NCBI GenBank assembly: GCA_017465565.1
Contig: JAFTWA010000005.1
Location: 32,253 to 96,252 of the forward strand
Direction: 5' to 3'
DNA from: Tyzzerella sp.
Lineage (GTDB): Bacteria; Bacillota; Clostridia; Lachnospirales; Lachnospiraceae
Length of the DNA: 64,000 nucleotides
Shown here piece by piece: positions 8,888-17,844 of the stretch; the first letter of the stretch is position 1, and the number at the start of each line of letters is the position of its first letter. A program made the translations under genes and the position numbers. The notes beneath the pieces were generated by a model that saw only the letters and a list, made by a program, of their open reading frames with translations, searched no databases and had not been told where the DNA came from.

Positions 8888-11113
8888 TTAAAATATATTC
8901 ATTGGGTTAAAATCGAATTGAATCCGCAGCTTCGCAAATCCTGGATTCACTTCAATGTATTGCTCGAGTTTATCTTTCATACCAGTCAGGGCATTGTAAT
9001 CTTTGTGCTTCAAATAAATTACCCGACGGTAAACATCGTTCACCTTTCCAACATATGGACTGGTCGGTCCTATGATTCGAATCTGCAGCTTATTTACCCG
9101 CTCTGCATAGGTTTTCAAATACCCACATGCCTTTTCCAACAACTCTTCATCTTCGCCTGCAGCCAAAATTGCCATGAGCTGCTCTACTGGTGGATATCCC
9201 ATAAGTCTGCGGTATGCGGCTTCTTCCTGATAAAAACTTTCATAATCCTGTCCTGCTGCCGTCTCAATTGCGTAATGTTCTGGGCTGTAGGTCTGGATTA
9301 CCACCTCGCCTTTGGCTTTTCCCCTTCCAGCGCGGCCTGCTGCCTGTGTAAGGAGTTGGAAGGTTCTCTCTCCTGCGCGGTAGTCATCTGCATACAAGGA
9401 CAAGTCCGCCGCAAGGATTCCAACCAGCGTCACATTTGGGAAATCATGCCCTTTGACAATCATCTGGGTTCCAATTAAAATATCGGCTTCCTCATTTGCA
9501 AAGGTCTCTAATATTTTCTCGTGACCATCCTTTTCCTTGGTGGTATCCATATCCATGCGAAGCACTCTGGCTTCTGGAAATTCTTTTTTTACCAGTTCCT
9601 CAATCTGCTGGGTTCCTGCGCGGAAGCCTCCGATATGCTTGGAGCCACATTCTGGACAAGTCTGGTATTCCGGCATCTCATATCCACAGTAATGACAAAC
9701 CAGTTTGCCGCCTCTGTGAGACGTAAGAGACACGTCACAGTGGGGACATTTCGCCACATAGCCACAAGAGCGGCAAGAAATAAACCCTGCATAGCCTCTG
9801 CGGTTGATAAAAAGTATAATCTGCTGTTTCTTATCTAAACGGTCCTGAATTAATTCATGCAGCTGACGGCTGATAATCGAACGGTTGCCTGATTTTAATT
9901 CTTCCCTCAAATCTACTGTGTAAACCGATGGAAGTTCCTGTTTCTGCGAACGATTTCGCAGCGTCAGGAGTTTGTACTCGCCTGTTCCTGCTCTGTAAAA
10001 AGCTTCTAACGACGGAGTCGCCGAACCAAGTACTACGCTTGCGCCTTCTAACTCTGCTCTTGCAATCGCCGTCTCTCTTGCGTGGTAGCGCGGAATCTGC
10101 TCGCTCTTGTAAGTCGGCTCATGCTCCTCATCAATTACGATGAGTCCCAAATTTGGAAATGGAGTAAACAACGCCGAACGGGGGCCAATCATCACATCGA
10201 TAGCGCCCTCTTTGGCGCGCATCATCTGGTCGTAGCGTTCCCCGTTTGACATCCTTGAATTCAAAATCGAAATGCGGTCGCCAAATCTTTTATAAAACCG
10301 CATTACGGTCTGATAGGTCAGGGCAATTTCTGGAATCAGGACAATCGCCTGCTTGCCGTCTCGGACGACGCGGGCAATCATTTCCATATAGACTTCCGTC
10401 TTCCCGCTTCCAGTCACTCCATATAATAAATACGTTTTATGAAGACCTTGCAGATAATCTTCTCTAAATATGTCAATTGCATTCTGCTGCTCTCCTGTGT
10501 AAGCTATCGGCTGCCAGTTCTGTTCCCGATTCTTAATCGGATTTCGAAAAACCTGTTCCGACTCGATTCTGGCTACACCCTGTTCTTCCAACGCACGCAG
10601 AACCGTTCTTGTCACATTTAACTTGTGAATGACAAACTCATACTCTAATACATTGTTATCCAAAAGTGCTGCAAGAACACGAACTCTGGCTTTCTGGTTC
10701 TTTTTTAAATACTCTTCTAACTTTTCTTTCCCTTCTTTCTCAGAAAGAAGAAGTCTTACGTATCGTTTAACCTTCATCCGCTCTTCTTTTTTTATAGGAA
10801 GAACCGTCTTCAATGCCTGAATCATGGTGCCGCCATAGTGCTCCTTCATCCAGGCTGCAAGTTCTATGAGTTTTATCTCTATAGAATTTCTTTTTTCTGC
10901 TGGTCTAAGAATCGCTTTTATTTTATTCGCTTCATATTCGCAATTTTCACAAATATCAACAATATAACCACTTATTTCACGATTGCCGAGACCAAAAGGC
11001 GCAATCACTTCCATGCCGACTTTCAGCGCTCCCTCTAATTCAGCAGGAATGCGATACTCAAATACTCTATCCAGTTTTTCATGTGTAATGTCAACAATGA
11101 CCTTTGCGTACAT
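8888..11113 (-). CDS. priA: Primosomal replication restart helicase PriA
   Basis: PriA is the 3'-5' DNA helicase that reloads the replisome at stalled forks. The 741-residue protein has an N-terminal DNA-binding region, Walker A GVTGSGKTEVY (about 232), the DEAH-type box IDEEHE, and a zinc-binding insertion with four CxxC-type pairs (CRSCGYVAKCPHC and CHYCGYEMPEYQTCPEC, about 440-490), then helicase motifs including GTQMIVKGHDFPNV and QAAGRAGR. The start has AAAGGAG upstream. It lies between murE and def. Confidence 0.97.
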   Translation of the reverse strand: MYAKVIVDITHEKLDRVFEYRIPAELEGALKVGMEVIAPFGLGNREISGYIVDICENCEYEANKIKAILRPAEKRNSIEIKLIELAAWMKEHYGGTMIQALKTVLPIKKEERMKVKRYVRLLLSEKEGKEKLEEYLKKNQKARVRVLAALLDNNVLEYEFVIHKLNVTRTVLRALEEQGVARIESEQVFRNPIKNREQNWQPIAYTGEQQNAIDIFREDYLQGLHKTYLLYGVTGSGKTEVYMEMIARVVRDGKQAIVLIPEIALTYQTVMRFYKRFGDRISILNSRMSNGERYDQMMRAKEGAIDVMIGPRSALFTPFPNLGLIVIDEEHEPTYKSEQIPRYHARETAIARAELEGASVVLGSATPSLEAFYRAGTGEYKLLTLRNRSQKQELPSVYTVDLREELKSGNRSIISRQLHELIQDRLDKKQQIILFINRRGYAGFISCRSCGYVAKCPHCDVSLTSHRGGKLVCHYCGYEMPEYQTCPECGSKHIGGFRAGTQQIEELVKKEFPEARVLRMDMDTTKEKDGHEKILETFANEEADILIGTQMIVKGHDFPNVTLVGILAADLSLYADDYRAGERTFQLLTQAAGRAGRGKAKGEVVIQTYSPEHYAIETAAGQDYESFYQEEAAYRRLMGYPPVEQLMAILAAGEDEELLEKACGYLKTYAERVNKLQIRIIGPTSPYVGKVNDVYRRVIYLKHKDYNALTGMKDKLEQYIEVNPGFAKLRIQFDFNPMNIF

Positions 11114-11150
11114 GGGTAACTGCTCCTTTTATTTCTTCATCTATATCTAA

Positions 11151-12629
11151 CTAGCGAATCAGATTCGCCCTCTTACTTTCTTTTACAACCTCGGCGATTA
11201 ATACACGTTCATCCATATCGTATTTCACGCCCTTAATTTCCTGATAATCCTCATGACCTTTTCCAGCGAGCACAATAACATCGCCAACCTCTGCCTCGTC
11301 AATCGCATAGCGGATAGCTTCCTTACGGTCAATGATTTCTACATATTCGCCATCTGTCTTACCAATACCAATCTTGATATCATCAATGATATCCTGCGGT
11401 TCTTCAAAACGTGGATTATCTGATGTGATAATTGTAAGGTCAGCAAGGTTTCCTGACACCTCACCCATCTCATAGCGTCTTGATTTTGCACGGTTTCCAC
11501 CGCATCCAAAGAGACAAACCAGACGTTTTGGGTTGTATTCCTTGAGTGTAGAGAGTAAACTTTCCAGACTCATTGCATTATGCGCATAGTCAATCATAAG
11601 CGTAAAATCATTTGACACTTTTACCATTTCAATTCTGCCTTTGACTTTTGCAACTCTAAGTGCTTCGATAATCTTTTCAGCAGGCACATTGAAATGGCTA
11701 CAAACAGCAATGGCTGTCAAAGAATTGTATACGCTAAATTTCCCTGGAATATCAATTTCCACATCAAAGTTTGCAAGCCCGCTTACTTTATAGGAAATAC
11801 CAAGATGTCCTGGGCTTGAAACCAACTCTGTATCGTTGGCACGGAAGTCCGCTTTTTCTGAGAAACCAAAGGTTTCAATCTTGCAGGTTGCTTCCTTGAA
11901 CACATCTTCAAAATGTTCATCATCTACATTTGCAATACCAAGCTTACATTGCTTGAATAACAAACCTTTGCAGCGTTTATAATCCTCAAAATCCTTGTGT
12001 TCATTTGGTCCGATGTGGTCTTCGCCTAAGTTCGTGAAGATGCCGATTTCAAATGGAATTCCTGCTGTTCTGTGAAGCATAAGTCCCTGCGAAGAAACCT
12101 CCATAACAACTGCGTCACAGCCTGCATCTACCATCTTTCTAAAATACTGGTGAATCGTGAAAGATTCTGGAGTTGTGTTCTTCGCTGGAATCACTTCATC
12201 GCCGATAATGGCTTCAATAGTACCGATAAGTCCAACCTTGTGACCCACACCCTCTAAAATAGATTTTACCATGTAAGTTGTTGTTGTCTTCCCTTTAGTA
12301 CCTGTGATACCGATGACTTTAAGTTCATCCGCTGGGTAGCCAAAATATGCCGCCGAAGTAAGGGCCAAAGCATATCTTGTATCCTCAACTTTAATCACAG
12401 TCATATGCTCTGGTGCTTCCACTTCTTTTTCCACGATTACGGCTACAGCACCTTTTTCAGCCACATCATTTATAAAGTTGTGTCCATCGACAACTGCACC
12501 ACTGATACAAACGAACACGCTGCCTTCACAGACCTTTCTTGAGTCGTTAACTAATTCTGTAATTTCTATATCATCATTTCCCTGTAAAATTTCGTAATTC
12601 AGACGTTCTAAAAGCTTCGTTAATTTCAT
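11151..12629 (-). CDS. murE: UDP-MurNAc-tripeptide synthetase (meso-Dap type)
   Basis: MurE adds the third amino acid to UDP-MurNAc-L-Ala-D-Glu in peptidoglycan synthesis. The 492-residue Mur ligase has the ATP loop GITGTKGKTTTTYM (about 106-119), central-domain motifs and the C-terminal substrate motif DNPR in SDNPRFEEP. DNPR is the signature of meso-diaminopimelate-specific enzymes rather than lysine-adding ones, an inference about wall chemistry. The promoter at 12669-12697 makes it the likely first gene of the housekeeping run. Confidence 0.96.
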   Translation of the reverse strand: MKLTKLLERLNYEILQGNDDIEITELVNDSRKVCEGSVFVCISGAVVDGHNFINDVAEKGAVAVIVEKEVEAPEHMTVIKVEDTRYALALTSAAYFGYPADELKVIGITGTKGKTTTTYMVKSILEGVGHKVGLIGTIEAIIGDEVIPAKNTTPESFTIHQYFRKMVDAGCDAVVMEVSSQGLMLHRTAGIPFEIGIFTNLGEDHIGPNEHKDFEDYKRCKGLLFKQCKLGIANVDDEHFEDVFKEATCKIETFGFSEKADFRANDTELVSSPGHLGISYKVSGLANFDVEIDIPGKFSVYNSLTAIAVCSHFNVPAEKIIEALRVAKVKGRIEMVKVSNDFTLMIDYAHNAMSLESLLSTLKEYNPKRLVCLFGCGGNRAKSRRYEMGEVSGNLADLTIITSDNPRFEEPQDIIDDIKIGIGKTDGEYVEIIDRKEAIRYAIDEAEVGDVIVLAGKGHEDYQEIKGVKYDMDERVLIAEVVKESKRANLIR

Positions 12630-12668
12630 TATTTATACATCCTCCTATTTGTTCACATAGATAATATG

Positions 12669-12697
12669 AGTATACCACAGTTTATGCAAGAATGCAA
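12669..12697 (-). promoter_or_regulatory. Probable sigma-A promoter of murE operon
   Basis: On the minus strand TTGCAT (12692-12697) is followed after 17 bp by TATACT (12669-12674), about 40 bp upstream of the murE start. The -35 box overlaps the T-tract of the terminator of the preceding flavin reductase gene. Confidence 0.65.
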
Positions 12698-12724
12698 AAA
12701 AGAGGGCATCGCTTTGCGATACCC
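12696..12724 (-). terminator. Intrinsic terminator after flavin reductase-rubredoxin gene
   Basis: The minus strand shows GGGTATCGC-AAA-GCGATGCCC, a 9-bp stem with one G-U pair and a 3-nt loop, followed by TCTTTTTTG. It lies just downstream of the stop codon at 12738. Confidence 0.85.
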
Positions 12725-12737
12725 TTAGTTCACTATT

Positions 12738-13373
12738 CTATTTCTTTACAAACCTATCTTTTGGTTGTTTGCAAATCGGACAACAATAATCTTCTGGCAA
12801 TTCCTCAAAAGGAATCTCTCCATTATATTCATAGGTGCAGATACTACACACCCATTTCGCTTCTTCCACATTTTCTTCTGGAAGATATGTTGGTGCATTC
12901 TTTGGACTCTTGCCCTTCACCACTTTATGATAGTATGCATATGTCATTGGCTCTTCGTTCTTTAAGACGTCTGCATCAATCACTTCACCTAAAAATACAG
13001 TATGTGTTGAAGTCTCCATTTTATCAATCACTTTACAGACAATATAGCCGCAAGCATCTGGAATCACTGAAATTCCTTCTTTTTCTAACGATTCAATCCC
13101 GTCAAATTTATTGACATCCTTTCCTGACTGGAAACCAAATCTTCCAATAAGCCCTGGATCTGATTCTTCAGACAAAATAGAAACTGCAAACTTTCCAGAC
13201 TTTGCAATACATGAATTTGTATAGTTATCGTGATTCATGCTGACTGCAATGGTCGCTGGTTCAGAAGTAATCTGCATCACACTATTTGCCACACATCCAG
13301 TTGGTCTTTCCCCGTCCAATGTTGAAATAATATAAACTCCATAAGATAAACCACGAAATGCATTTTTATTCAT
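12738..13373 (-). CDS. Flavin reductase-like protein fused to C-terminal rubredoxin
   Basis: Residues about 1-155 form a flavin reductase/DIM6-NTAB type FMN-binding domain (GVYIISTLDGERPTGCVANS, VSMNHDNYT, RFGFQSGKDVNK). Residues about 170-211 form a rubredoxin-type iron site, WVCSICTYEY and CCPICKQPKD, with two CxxC pairs. Such fusions belong to the high-molecular-weight rubredoxin group that passes electrons from NAD(P)H to rubredoxin partners, for example in oxygen or peroxide detoxification in anaerobes. The exact partner is unknown. AGGAGG precedes the start, and a terminator follows. Confidence 0.88.
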   Translation of the reverse strand: MNKNAFRGLSYGVYIISTLDGERPTGCVANSVMQITSEPATIAVSMNHDNYTNSCIAKSGKFAVSILSEESDPGLIGRFGFQSGKDVNKFDGIESLEKEGISVIPDACGYIVCKVIDKMETSTHTVFLGEVIDADVLKNEEPMTYAYYHKVVKGKSPKNAPTYLPEENVEEAKWVCSICTYEYNGEIPFEELPEDYCCPICKQPKDRFVKK

Positions 13374-13459
13374 AAAGAAACCTCCTGCTCGATTATTTTT
13401 TTATATTGTACCACATATTTCCATATATTTCAATAATAATAATTATTATCAATTTATCT

Positions 13460-14404
13460 TTATATAAACATCAAACTCTTTAAGATATACAGCCATCCTG
13501 TCAATGTAAATGCACTAAACATAGTTGTCAACATTACAACACTTGATGAAAGAACTCCTTCGTGTCCCATATTTTTCGCCATAACGAAACAAGTCACGGT
13601 TGATGCAGAACCAAGCATCACCAGAATTGCCACGAGTTCCGAATCGCGGAAACCAAGCTTTATTGCAATTGGCAAGAAAATTGCACATAATCCAACGAGT
13701 TTAAAAAATGTGGCCGTTAATGACGGCTTTATTTTTGCAAACGCTTTCTTGATATCAAATGTGGCTCCCATAGCCATCAGTCCCAATGGCGTTGCCACAG
13801 ATGCAACGTTGGAAACTGTTTTTTCCAAAATCTTTGGCATCGGAATACGAAATGCCGACCACAAAAGGCCTGCTGCGATACCGATTATAATCGGATTCGT
13901 GACAATTCCTTTCAACGTCTTAACCAATAATTTCTTATCAATTCCTTTTTGCTCCCCACCAAAGAAAGACAGTACAGCAACTGCCATAATGTTGTAAAGC
14001 GGTACACTTCCAATAATCATCATCGGTGCCATGCCGGAATTCCCATAAATATTCTGGATAAACGCAATTCCGAGGAGTGCTGCACTGCTTCGGTAAGAGG
14101 CTTGAATAAATTCACCTCGAATTCCCCTGTCTTTCCATACGCACGAAAAAGCTGCCGCAATTGTGATACTAAGTACCGTTACCACAAAACAAAATAAAAC
14201 AAACTTGGCATCCCATGCTTCTTCAAAATCTACAGTTGCCAAATCCTGAAACACCTTGACTGGCAACGGAACGAGAAATACAAATTTGTTCATCTTTGAA
14301 GCAAATTCTTCGTCAAGCCAGCCAAGATTTCGAAACAAAAGTCCCAAAAGCATCAGCAAAAATACCGGAACTGTTGCATTCAGACTAAAAATTAAATTCT
14401 CCAT
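13460..14404 (-). CDS. AEC-family transporter (auxin efflux carrier fold)
   Basis: The 314-residue protein is almost entirely hydrophobic with about ten predicted membrane helices in two five-helix halves, and has AEC signatures such as NPIIIGIAAGLLW (about 172-184) and LMAMGATF. Family members export or exchange organic acids such as malate or other carboxylates; the substrate cannot be read from the sequence. It is a single gene between the rubredoxin fusion and dinB, with its own ribosome site (GAGAGGTG). Confidence 0.87.
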   Translation of the reverse strand: MENLIFSLNATVPVFLLMLLGLLFRNLGWLDEEFASKMNKFVFLVPLPVKVFQDLATVDFEEAWDAKFVLFCFVVTVLSITIAAAFSCVWKDRGIRGEFIQASYRSSAALLGIAFIQNIYGNSGMAPMMIIGSVPLYNIMAVAVLSFFGGEQKGIDKKLLVKTLKGIVTNPIIIGIAAGLLWSAFRIPMPKILEKTVSNVASVATPLGLMAMGATFDIKKAFAKIKPSLTATFFKLVGLCAIFLPIAIKLGFRDSELVAILVMLGSASTVTCFVMAKNMGHEGVLSSSVVMLTTMFSAFTLTGWLYILKSLMFI

Positions 14405-14429
14405 ATTCGATTACACCTCTCACTACCAC

Positions 14430-15635
14430 CTATTTCAGGCTTCCTCTTATGATTGCATCTTTACCGTATTTCTTCCGAATCTGGTCAAGCGCCTTATCTA
14501 ATTTCTCGTGTTTTTCATCTTTTGCAGTCTTCTGCTCTATATTATTTTGAAAATCAAAGATACTCATCTGTTCCGGTTCAGTCTCGTCCACCAGCTTTGA
14601 TGTCCGAATTCCCAATAAACGAATCGGCTCTCCATTCCACAATTCTCTAAAAAGCTCACACGCTGTCTCATAAATTGTTTTATCAGCATTCGTAGCTCTA
14701 ATAAGCTGCTTTTGGTGGGATACGGACTGAAACGTACTGTATTTGATTTCCACACTGACCATTTTGGCTTTCACGTTTTCTTTGCGAAGTCTTCCACCTA
14801 CCGTTTCTGCAAGCCACAAGAATACCTTTTTGGCACCATCTTCCGTCTCCACATCCTTTGGAAGCGTCGTAGAATTTCCAATCCCTTTACTTTCCACACG
14901 CTCTCTAATGACCTTATCGCCAGCTTTTCCATTGGCAAATTCCCACAAGGTTCTGCCGTGGCTCTTCAAGTGCAATTCCAGCAAATTCGGGTCTGCCTGC
15001 GCCAACTCCCCAATCGTACGTATTTCCAATTTATTCAGAACCTCTACACTAGAGCGTCCTGCCATATATAGTTCAGAAACTGGTAATGGCCACATTTTCA
15101 CAGGAATCTCCTCTGGAAATAATGTATGTACTTTATTTGGCTTTTCAAAATCCGACGCCATCTTCGCCAAAAGGTGATTGACGGAAATACCAATATTCAC
15201 CGTAAATCCGAACTTTTCGCAAACTGCATCTTTGATTTCAAAGGCTGCCGCCACAGGCGAGTGGTACTTATGGGCGATTCCTGTAAAATCCATATAACAC
15301 TCGTCCACACTCACCTGCTCGATATCTGGAGTGTAATCTAGTAAAAAGGCCATAAGTCTTCGGCTATACTCGTTGTACATCTTATGATTTGGAGGTGCCA
15401 TCACAAGATTCGGGCATTTGCGAAGCGCGTTTGCCACAGGTTCTCCTGTCACGATGCCATACTTTTTGGCAGGAACCGATTTTGCCAGCACAACTCCGTG
15501 ACGAGATTCCTGGTTGCCACCGATAATCGAAGGAATCTCGCGAAGATCTACTTCTGCGCCATTTTTCAGTTGTTCCACTGCGGTCCAGCTAAGGAAAGCA
15601 GAATTCACATCAATGTGAAAAATAATCCGTTTCAT
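14430..15635 (-). CDS. dinB: DNA polymerase IV (Y family)
   Basis: This is an error-prone translesion polymerase. Y-family motifs are FHIDVNSAFLSW (catalytic Asp, about 6-17) and VSVDECYMDFT (catalytic Asp-Glu, about 104-114), followed by helix-hairpin-helix and little-finger domains. The C-terminus has QMSIFDF, resembling a beta-clamp-binding peptide. The ATG at 15635 is chosen because GGAG lies 6 bp upstream; the ATG two codons earlier would abut the Shine-Dalgarno. It is divergent from the DUF3842 gene, with about 58 bp between them. Confidence 0.93.
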   Translation of the reverse strand: MKRIIFHIDVNSAFLSWTAVEQLKNGAEVDLREIPSIIGGNQESRHGVVLAKSVPAKKYGIVTGEPVANALRKCPNLVMAPPNHKMYNEYSRRLMAFLLDYTPDIEQVSVDECYMDFTGIAHKYHSPVAAAFEIKDAVCEKFGFTVNIGISVNHLLAKMASDFEKPNKVHTLFPEEIPVKMWPLPVSELYMAGRSSVEVLNKLEIRTIGELAQADPNLLELHLKSHGRTLWEFANGKAGDKVIRERVESKGIGNSTTLPKDVETEDGAKKVFLWLAETVGGRLRKENVKAKMVSVEIKYSTFQSVSHQKQLIRATNADKTIYETACELFRELWNGEPIRLLGIRTSKLVDETEPEQMSIFDFQNNIEQKTAKDEKHEKLDKALDQIRKKYGKDAIIRGSLK

Positions 15636-15693
15636 GTGCATCTCCTGTTACTTTCTGTTATAATAATACATCATACCACAAAAGGAGCTCTTT

Positions 15694-16098
15694 ATGAAGA
15701 TTACAATTATAGACGGGCAGGGTGGAAAAATCGGTAAAACCCTGGTAGAACAATTAAAGAAAAAACACCCAGAGCAGGAAATCTACGCTATTGGCACAAA
15801 TAGCATCGCAACATCAGCCATGTTAAAGGCAGGTGCCGATTATGGCGCAACAGGTGAAAACCCATGCATCGTAAATGCACAGGATTCTGATATCATTATC
15901 GGTCCAGTTGGCATTGTATTTGCAAATGCTCTCTTAGGAGAAATTACTCCTGCAATCGCTACCGCTGTAGGGGCAAGCAAGGCATATAAAATTTTGATTC
16001 CGATGAATCGCTGCAATCATTATATTGTGGGCTGTGAAGAGGCTGGTATAAGTGAATATATCCGCATAGCATGCGAAAAAGTGGACTCATTACTGTAG
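15694..16098 (+). CDS. DUF3842 family protein
   Basis: The 134-residue cytosolic protein starts KITIIDGQGGKIGKTLVEQL, a dinucleotide-binding-like glycine-rich start, and contains a GPVGIVFANALLGEITPAIA segment typical of DUF3842, a small Clostridia family of unknown function. AAAGGAG precedes the ATG. Its 3' end overlaps the convergent kinase-like gene by 9 bp and forms one arm of a shared terminator. I know of no experimental function. Confidence 0.8.
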   Translation: MKITIIDGQGGKIGKTLVEQLKKKHPEQEIYAIGTNSIATSAMLKAGADYGATGENPCIVNAQDSDIIIGPVGIVFANALLGEITPAIATAVGASKAYKILIPMNRCNHYIVGCEEAGISEYIRIACEKVDSLL

Positions 16099-16109
16099 TC
16101 CACTTTTTT
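16076..16109. terminator. Bidirectional terminator made by convergent gene ends
   Basis: The hairpin AAAAAGTGGACT / AGTCCACTTTTTT has a run of A on one side and T on the other, so it can terminate in both directions. It overlaps the last codons and stop (16096-16098) of the DUF3842 gene and the stop of the opposing kinase-like gene. Confidence 0.85.
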
Positions 16110-17130
16110 CTTTAGTCTTATATGTTTCAAAATATTTATTCTCCATCGGTATCCATTCATTTTGGAAACGTTTTAACATTTCGGCACCATTGCGTTTTAA
16201 GATGCGTGCCTCTTGCTCCTCTTTTTCGATCTCACAGAAAATACGAAGGTCATAGACGTCTCCAAAATATGGATGATGACTGTATGCTCCCTCTATAATT
16301 GCCAATGGACTCCATGGGACAAAAATTTCTTCTCCCAGTTTTTGATTTCCACAGTTGTATGAGCGGTATTTTAAACCGTCCTTATCCGAAAGATGGTCAA
16401 TAATTTCTGACTTAAATCTTTCATAATCCACATTTCCGCCTACTTCAGCAAGCCTTTCATCTGTCCTCTGGTGCGGCTGCAAAAAGAAATCATCCATATG
16501 AAAAAGATTGGATTCTGGATAATTCTCATGCAAAAGATTACCCATCGTCGTTTTACCGCTGGCACTCATCCCATCAATTGCAACAACCAAAGGCCGCGTT
16601 GCTTTCTCTATCATTTGAGTCACTTCATAGGTTTTCACATAAGTTTCTTCAATCACGCGATATGCTGGGTGGTAGCTCTCTCTGTAAATATCACTATGGC
16701 TCATAGCTGGATATCCTTGCTTTTTCCAATTTTCAAAAAAAGTTTCTGCTTCCTTCGCTTCATATGCAAAAATGCCATTTCTACATGCTTCCAAAAATGT
16801 TTCTATCTTCTTCTCCAGACCTTCCACTGTCCCGGTCCTGTGATTTGCACACTGAACAAACATCTCATTTAAGACTTCCGCCTTCATTCCGTTTGAAAGA
16901 CATGTCAAATAGATTCTGCACATGCCATCGCCAATCGGCTCTACTTCCGACATACATACTACATCTTCCAAATTCAATTTCTCATATTCTTCTTGAATAC
17001 GTTTTAGACTCTTTCCAGAATCCGCTATCATGTGTCCTCCGCCAAATTCGCTCTGAAATAGCAGCTTTGCCACATCCTGAACCTGCATTTTCGGATAACA
17101 CATTATATGTTTTTGTATCATATTAATCAT
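16090..17130 (-). CDS. Uridine kinase-like protein with unusual N-terminal domain
   Basis: The C-terminal half (about 180-346) is a P-loop kinase of the uridine kinase/phosphoribulokinase type: VVAIDGMSASGKTT, then HMDDFF, and a late EGAYSHHP. The N-terminal ~175 residues are a separate domain I do not recognise, with CYPKMQVQDVAKLLFQ and GGGHM motifs. The ribosome site is inside the ECF S-component gene, which it overlaps by 8 bp, so the kinase may phosphorylate the vitamin or nucleoside imported by that transporter. Substrate is inference only. Confidence 0.75.
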   Translation of the reverse strand: MINMIQKHIMCYPKMQVQDVAKLLFQSEFGGGHMIADSGKSLKRIQEEYEKLNLEDVVCMSEVEPIGDGMCRIYLTCLSNGMKAEVLNEMFVQCANHRTGTVEGLEKKIETFLEACRNGIFAYEAKEAETFFENWKKQGYPAMSHSDIYRESYHPAYRVIEETYVKTYEVTQMIEKATRPLVVAIDGMSASGKTTMGNLLHENYPESNLFHMDDFFLQPHQRTDERLAEVGGNVDYERFKSEIIDHLSDKDGLKYRSYNCGNQKLGEEIFVPWSPLAIIEGAYSHHPYFGDVYDLRIFCEIEKEEQEARILKRNGAEMLKRFQNEWIPMENKYFETYKTKEKSGLQ

Positions 17131-17650
17131 TAAGCTTCATTACTCCTGTTCTCTCCAGTGCCATCACGAGAATTGGAATCAGCACTATTTGCAGTATAAT
17201 ACCTGGAACCGCATTTAGCAATGCCCCACCGATAAACATCTGCCATGAAAATACATTTCCGCCAATTCCGTAAATCACAATACTTACGATTCCCCAAACG
17301 ATGCGACCCACTATCATCGCAGCGAGCAGACTTATGTAAATTCTAGCTTTAGATTTTGGAAGTTTTTGATAGAGTATGCCAGTAATTGCTCCATATGTTG
17401 CAAGTTCAAATGCCATACCAATCGCAGTCATCATCGGTGGCATAGTGAATAAGAAACTTCGGAGTAAAGGTACAATAAACCCAACTACTAATCCGTATTT
17501 CCAACCACACACAAACCCACAAATGAGAACCGGGATGTGCATAGGCAATAACATACTTCCGATTTCTGGAATCTGCCCTGTCAAAAATGGCATTACAAGT
17601 CCTAATGCTAGAAACAACGCCGCCAAAACCATTCTTTTTATACTTTTCAT
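17123..17650 (-). CDS. ECF transporter substrate-binding (S) component
   Basis: The protein of about 175 residues has six hydrophobic helices and begins MKSIKRMVLAALFLALG, typical of energy-coupling-factor S components that bind vitamins or precursors. The IGSMLLPMHIPVLICGF segment resembles the ECF_trnsprt family (pantothenate, folate and other specificities). The second of two adjacent ATGs (17650) is best spaced from AAGG. No EcfA or EcfT gene is nearby, as expected for group II systems sharing a module. It is preceded by a structured leader and followed by an overlapping kinase gene. Confidence 0.82.
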   Translation of the reverse strand: MKSIKRMVLAALFLALGLVMPFLTGQIPEIGSMLLPMHIPVLICGFVCGWKYGLVVGFIVPLLRSFLFTMPPMMTAIGMAFELATYGAITGILYQKLPKSKARIYISLLAAMIVGRIVWGIVSIVIYGIGGNVFSWQMFIGGALLNAVPGIILQIVLIPILVMALERTGVMKLND

Positions 17651-17684
17651 CATTAACCTTCTTTCTACTAAAGATATAAAAAAG

Positions 17685-17831
17685 ACCAACAAAATGAAAC
17701 GTCACTTCTGTGACACTTACACCTTCCTGGTCTTATATTATCTTTATTAAATTCAAATTTGATTTTATAAAATTATATTGGCTTCAACCAATGGTTGTAT
17801 TAAGTGTATAAAAACAACTCAGTTTTGTCAA
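17685..17831 (-). promoter_or_regulatory. Promoter and structured leader of ECF S-component operon
   Basis: On the minus strand TTGACA (17826-17831) and TACACT (17803-17808) are separated by 17 bp. The leader of about 145 nt then has the AT-rich palindrome ATTGG-CCAAT and ends in a closed structure: AAGACCA (17728-17734) pairs with TGGTCTT (17692-17698), enclosing a GTCAC/GTGAC hairpin, followed by TTTTTTA. This looks like an intrinsic terminator ahead of the start codon, so a riboswitch or attenuator is plausible. I do not recognise a known aptamer. Confidence 0.55.
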
Positions 17832-17844
17832 CAAAAAAGTGCCC

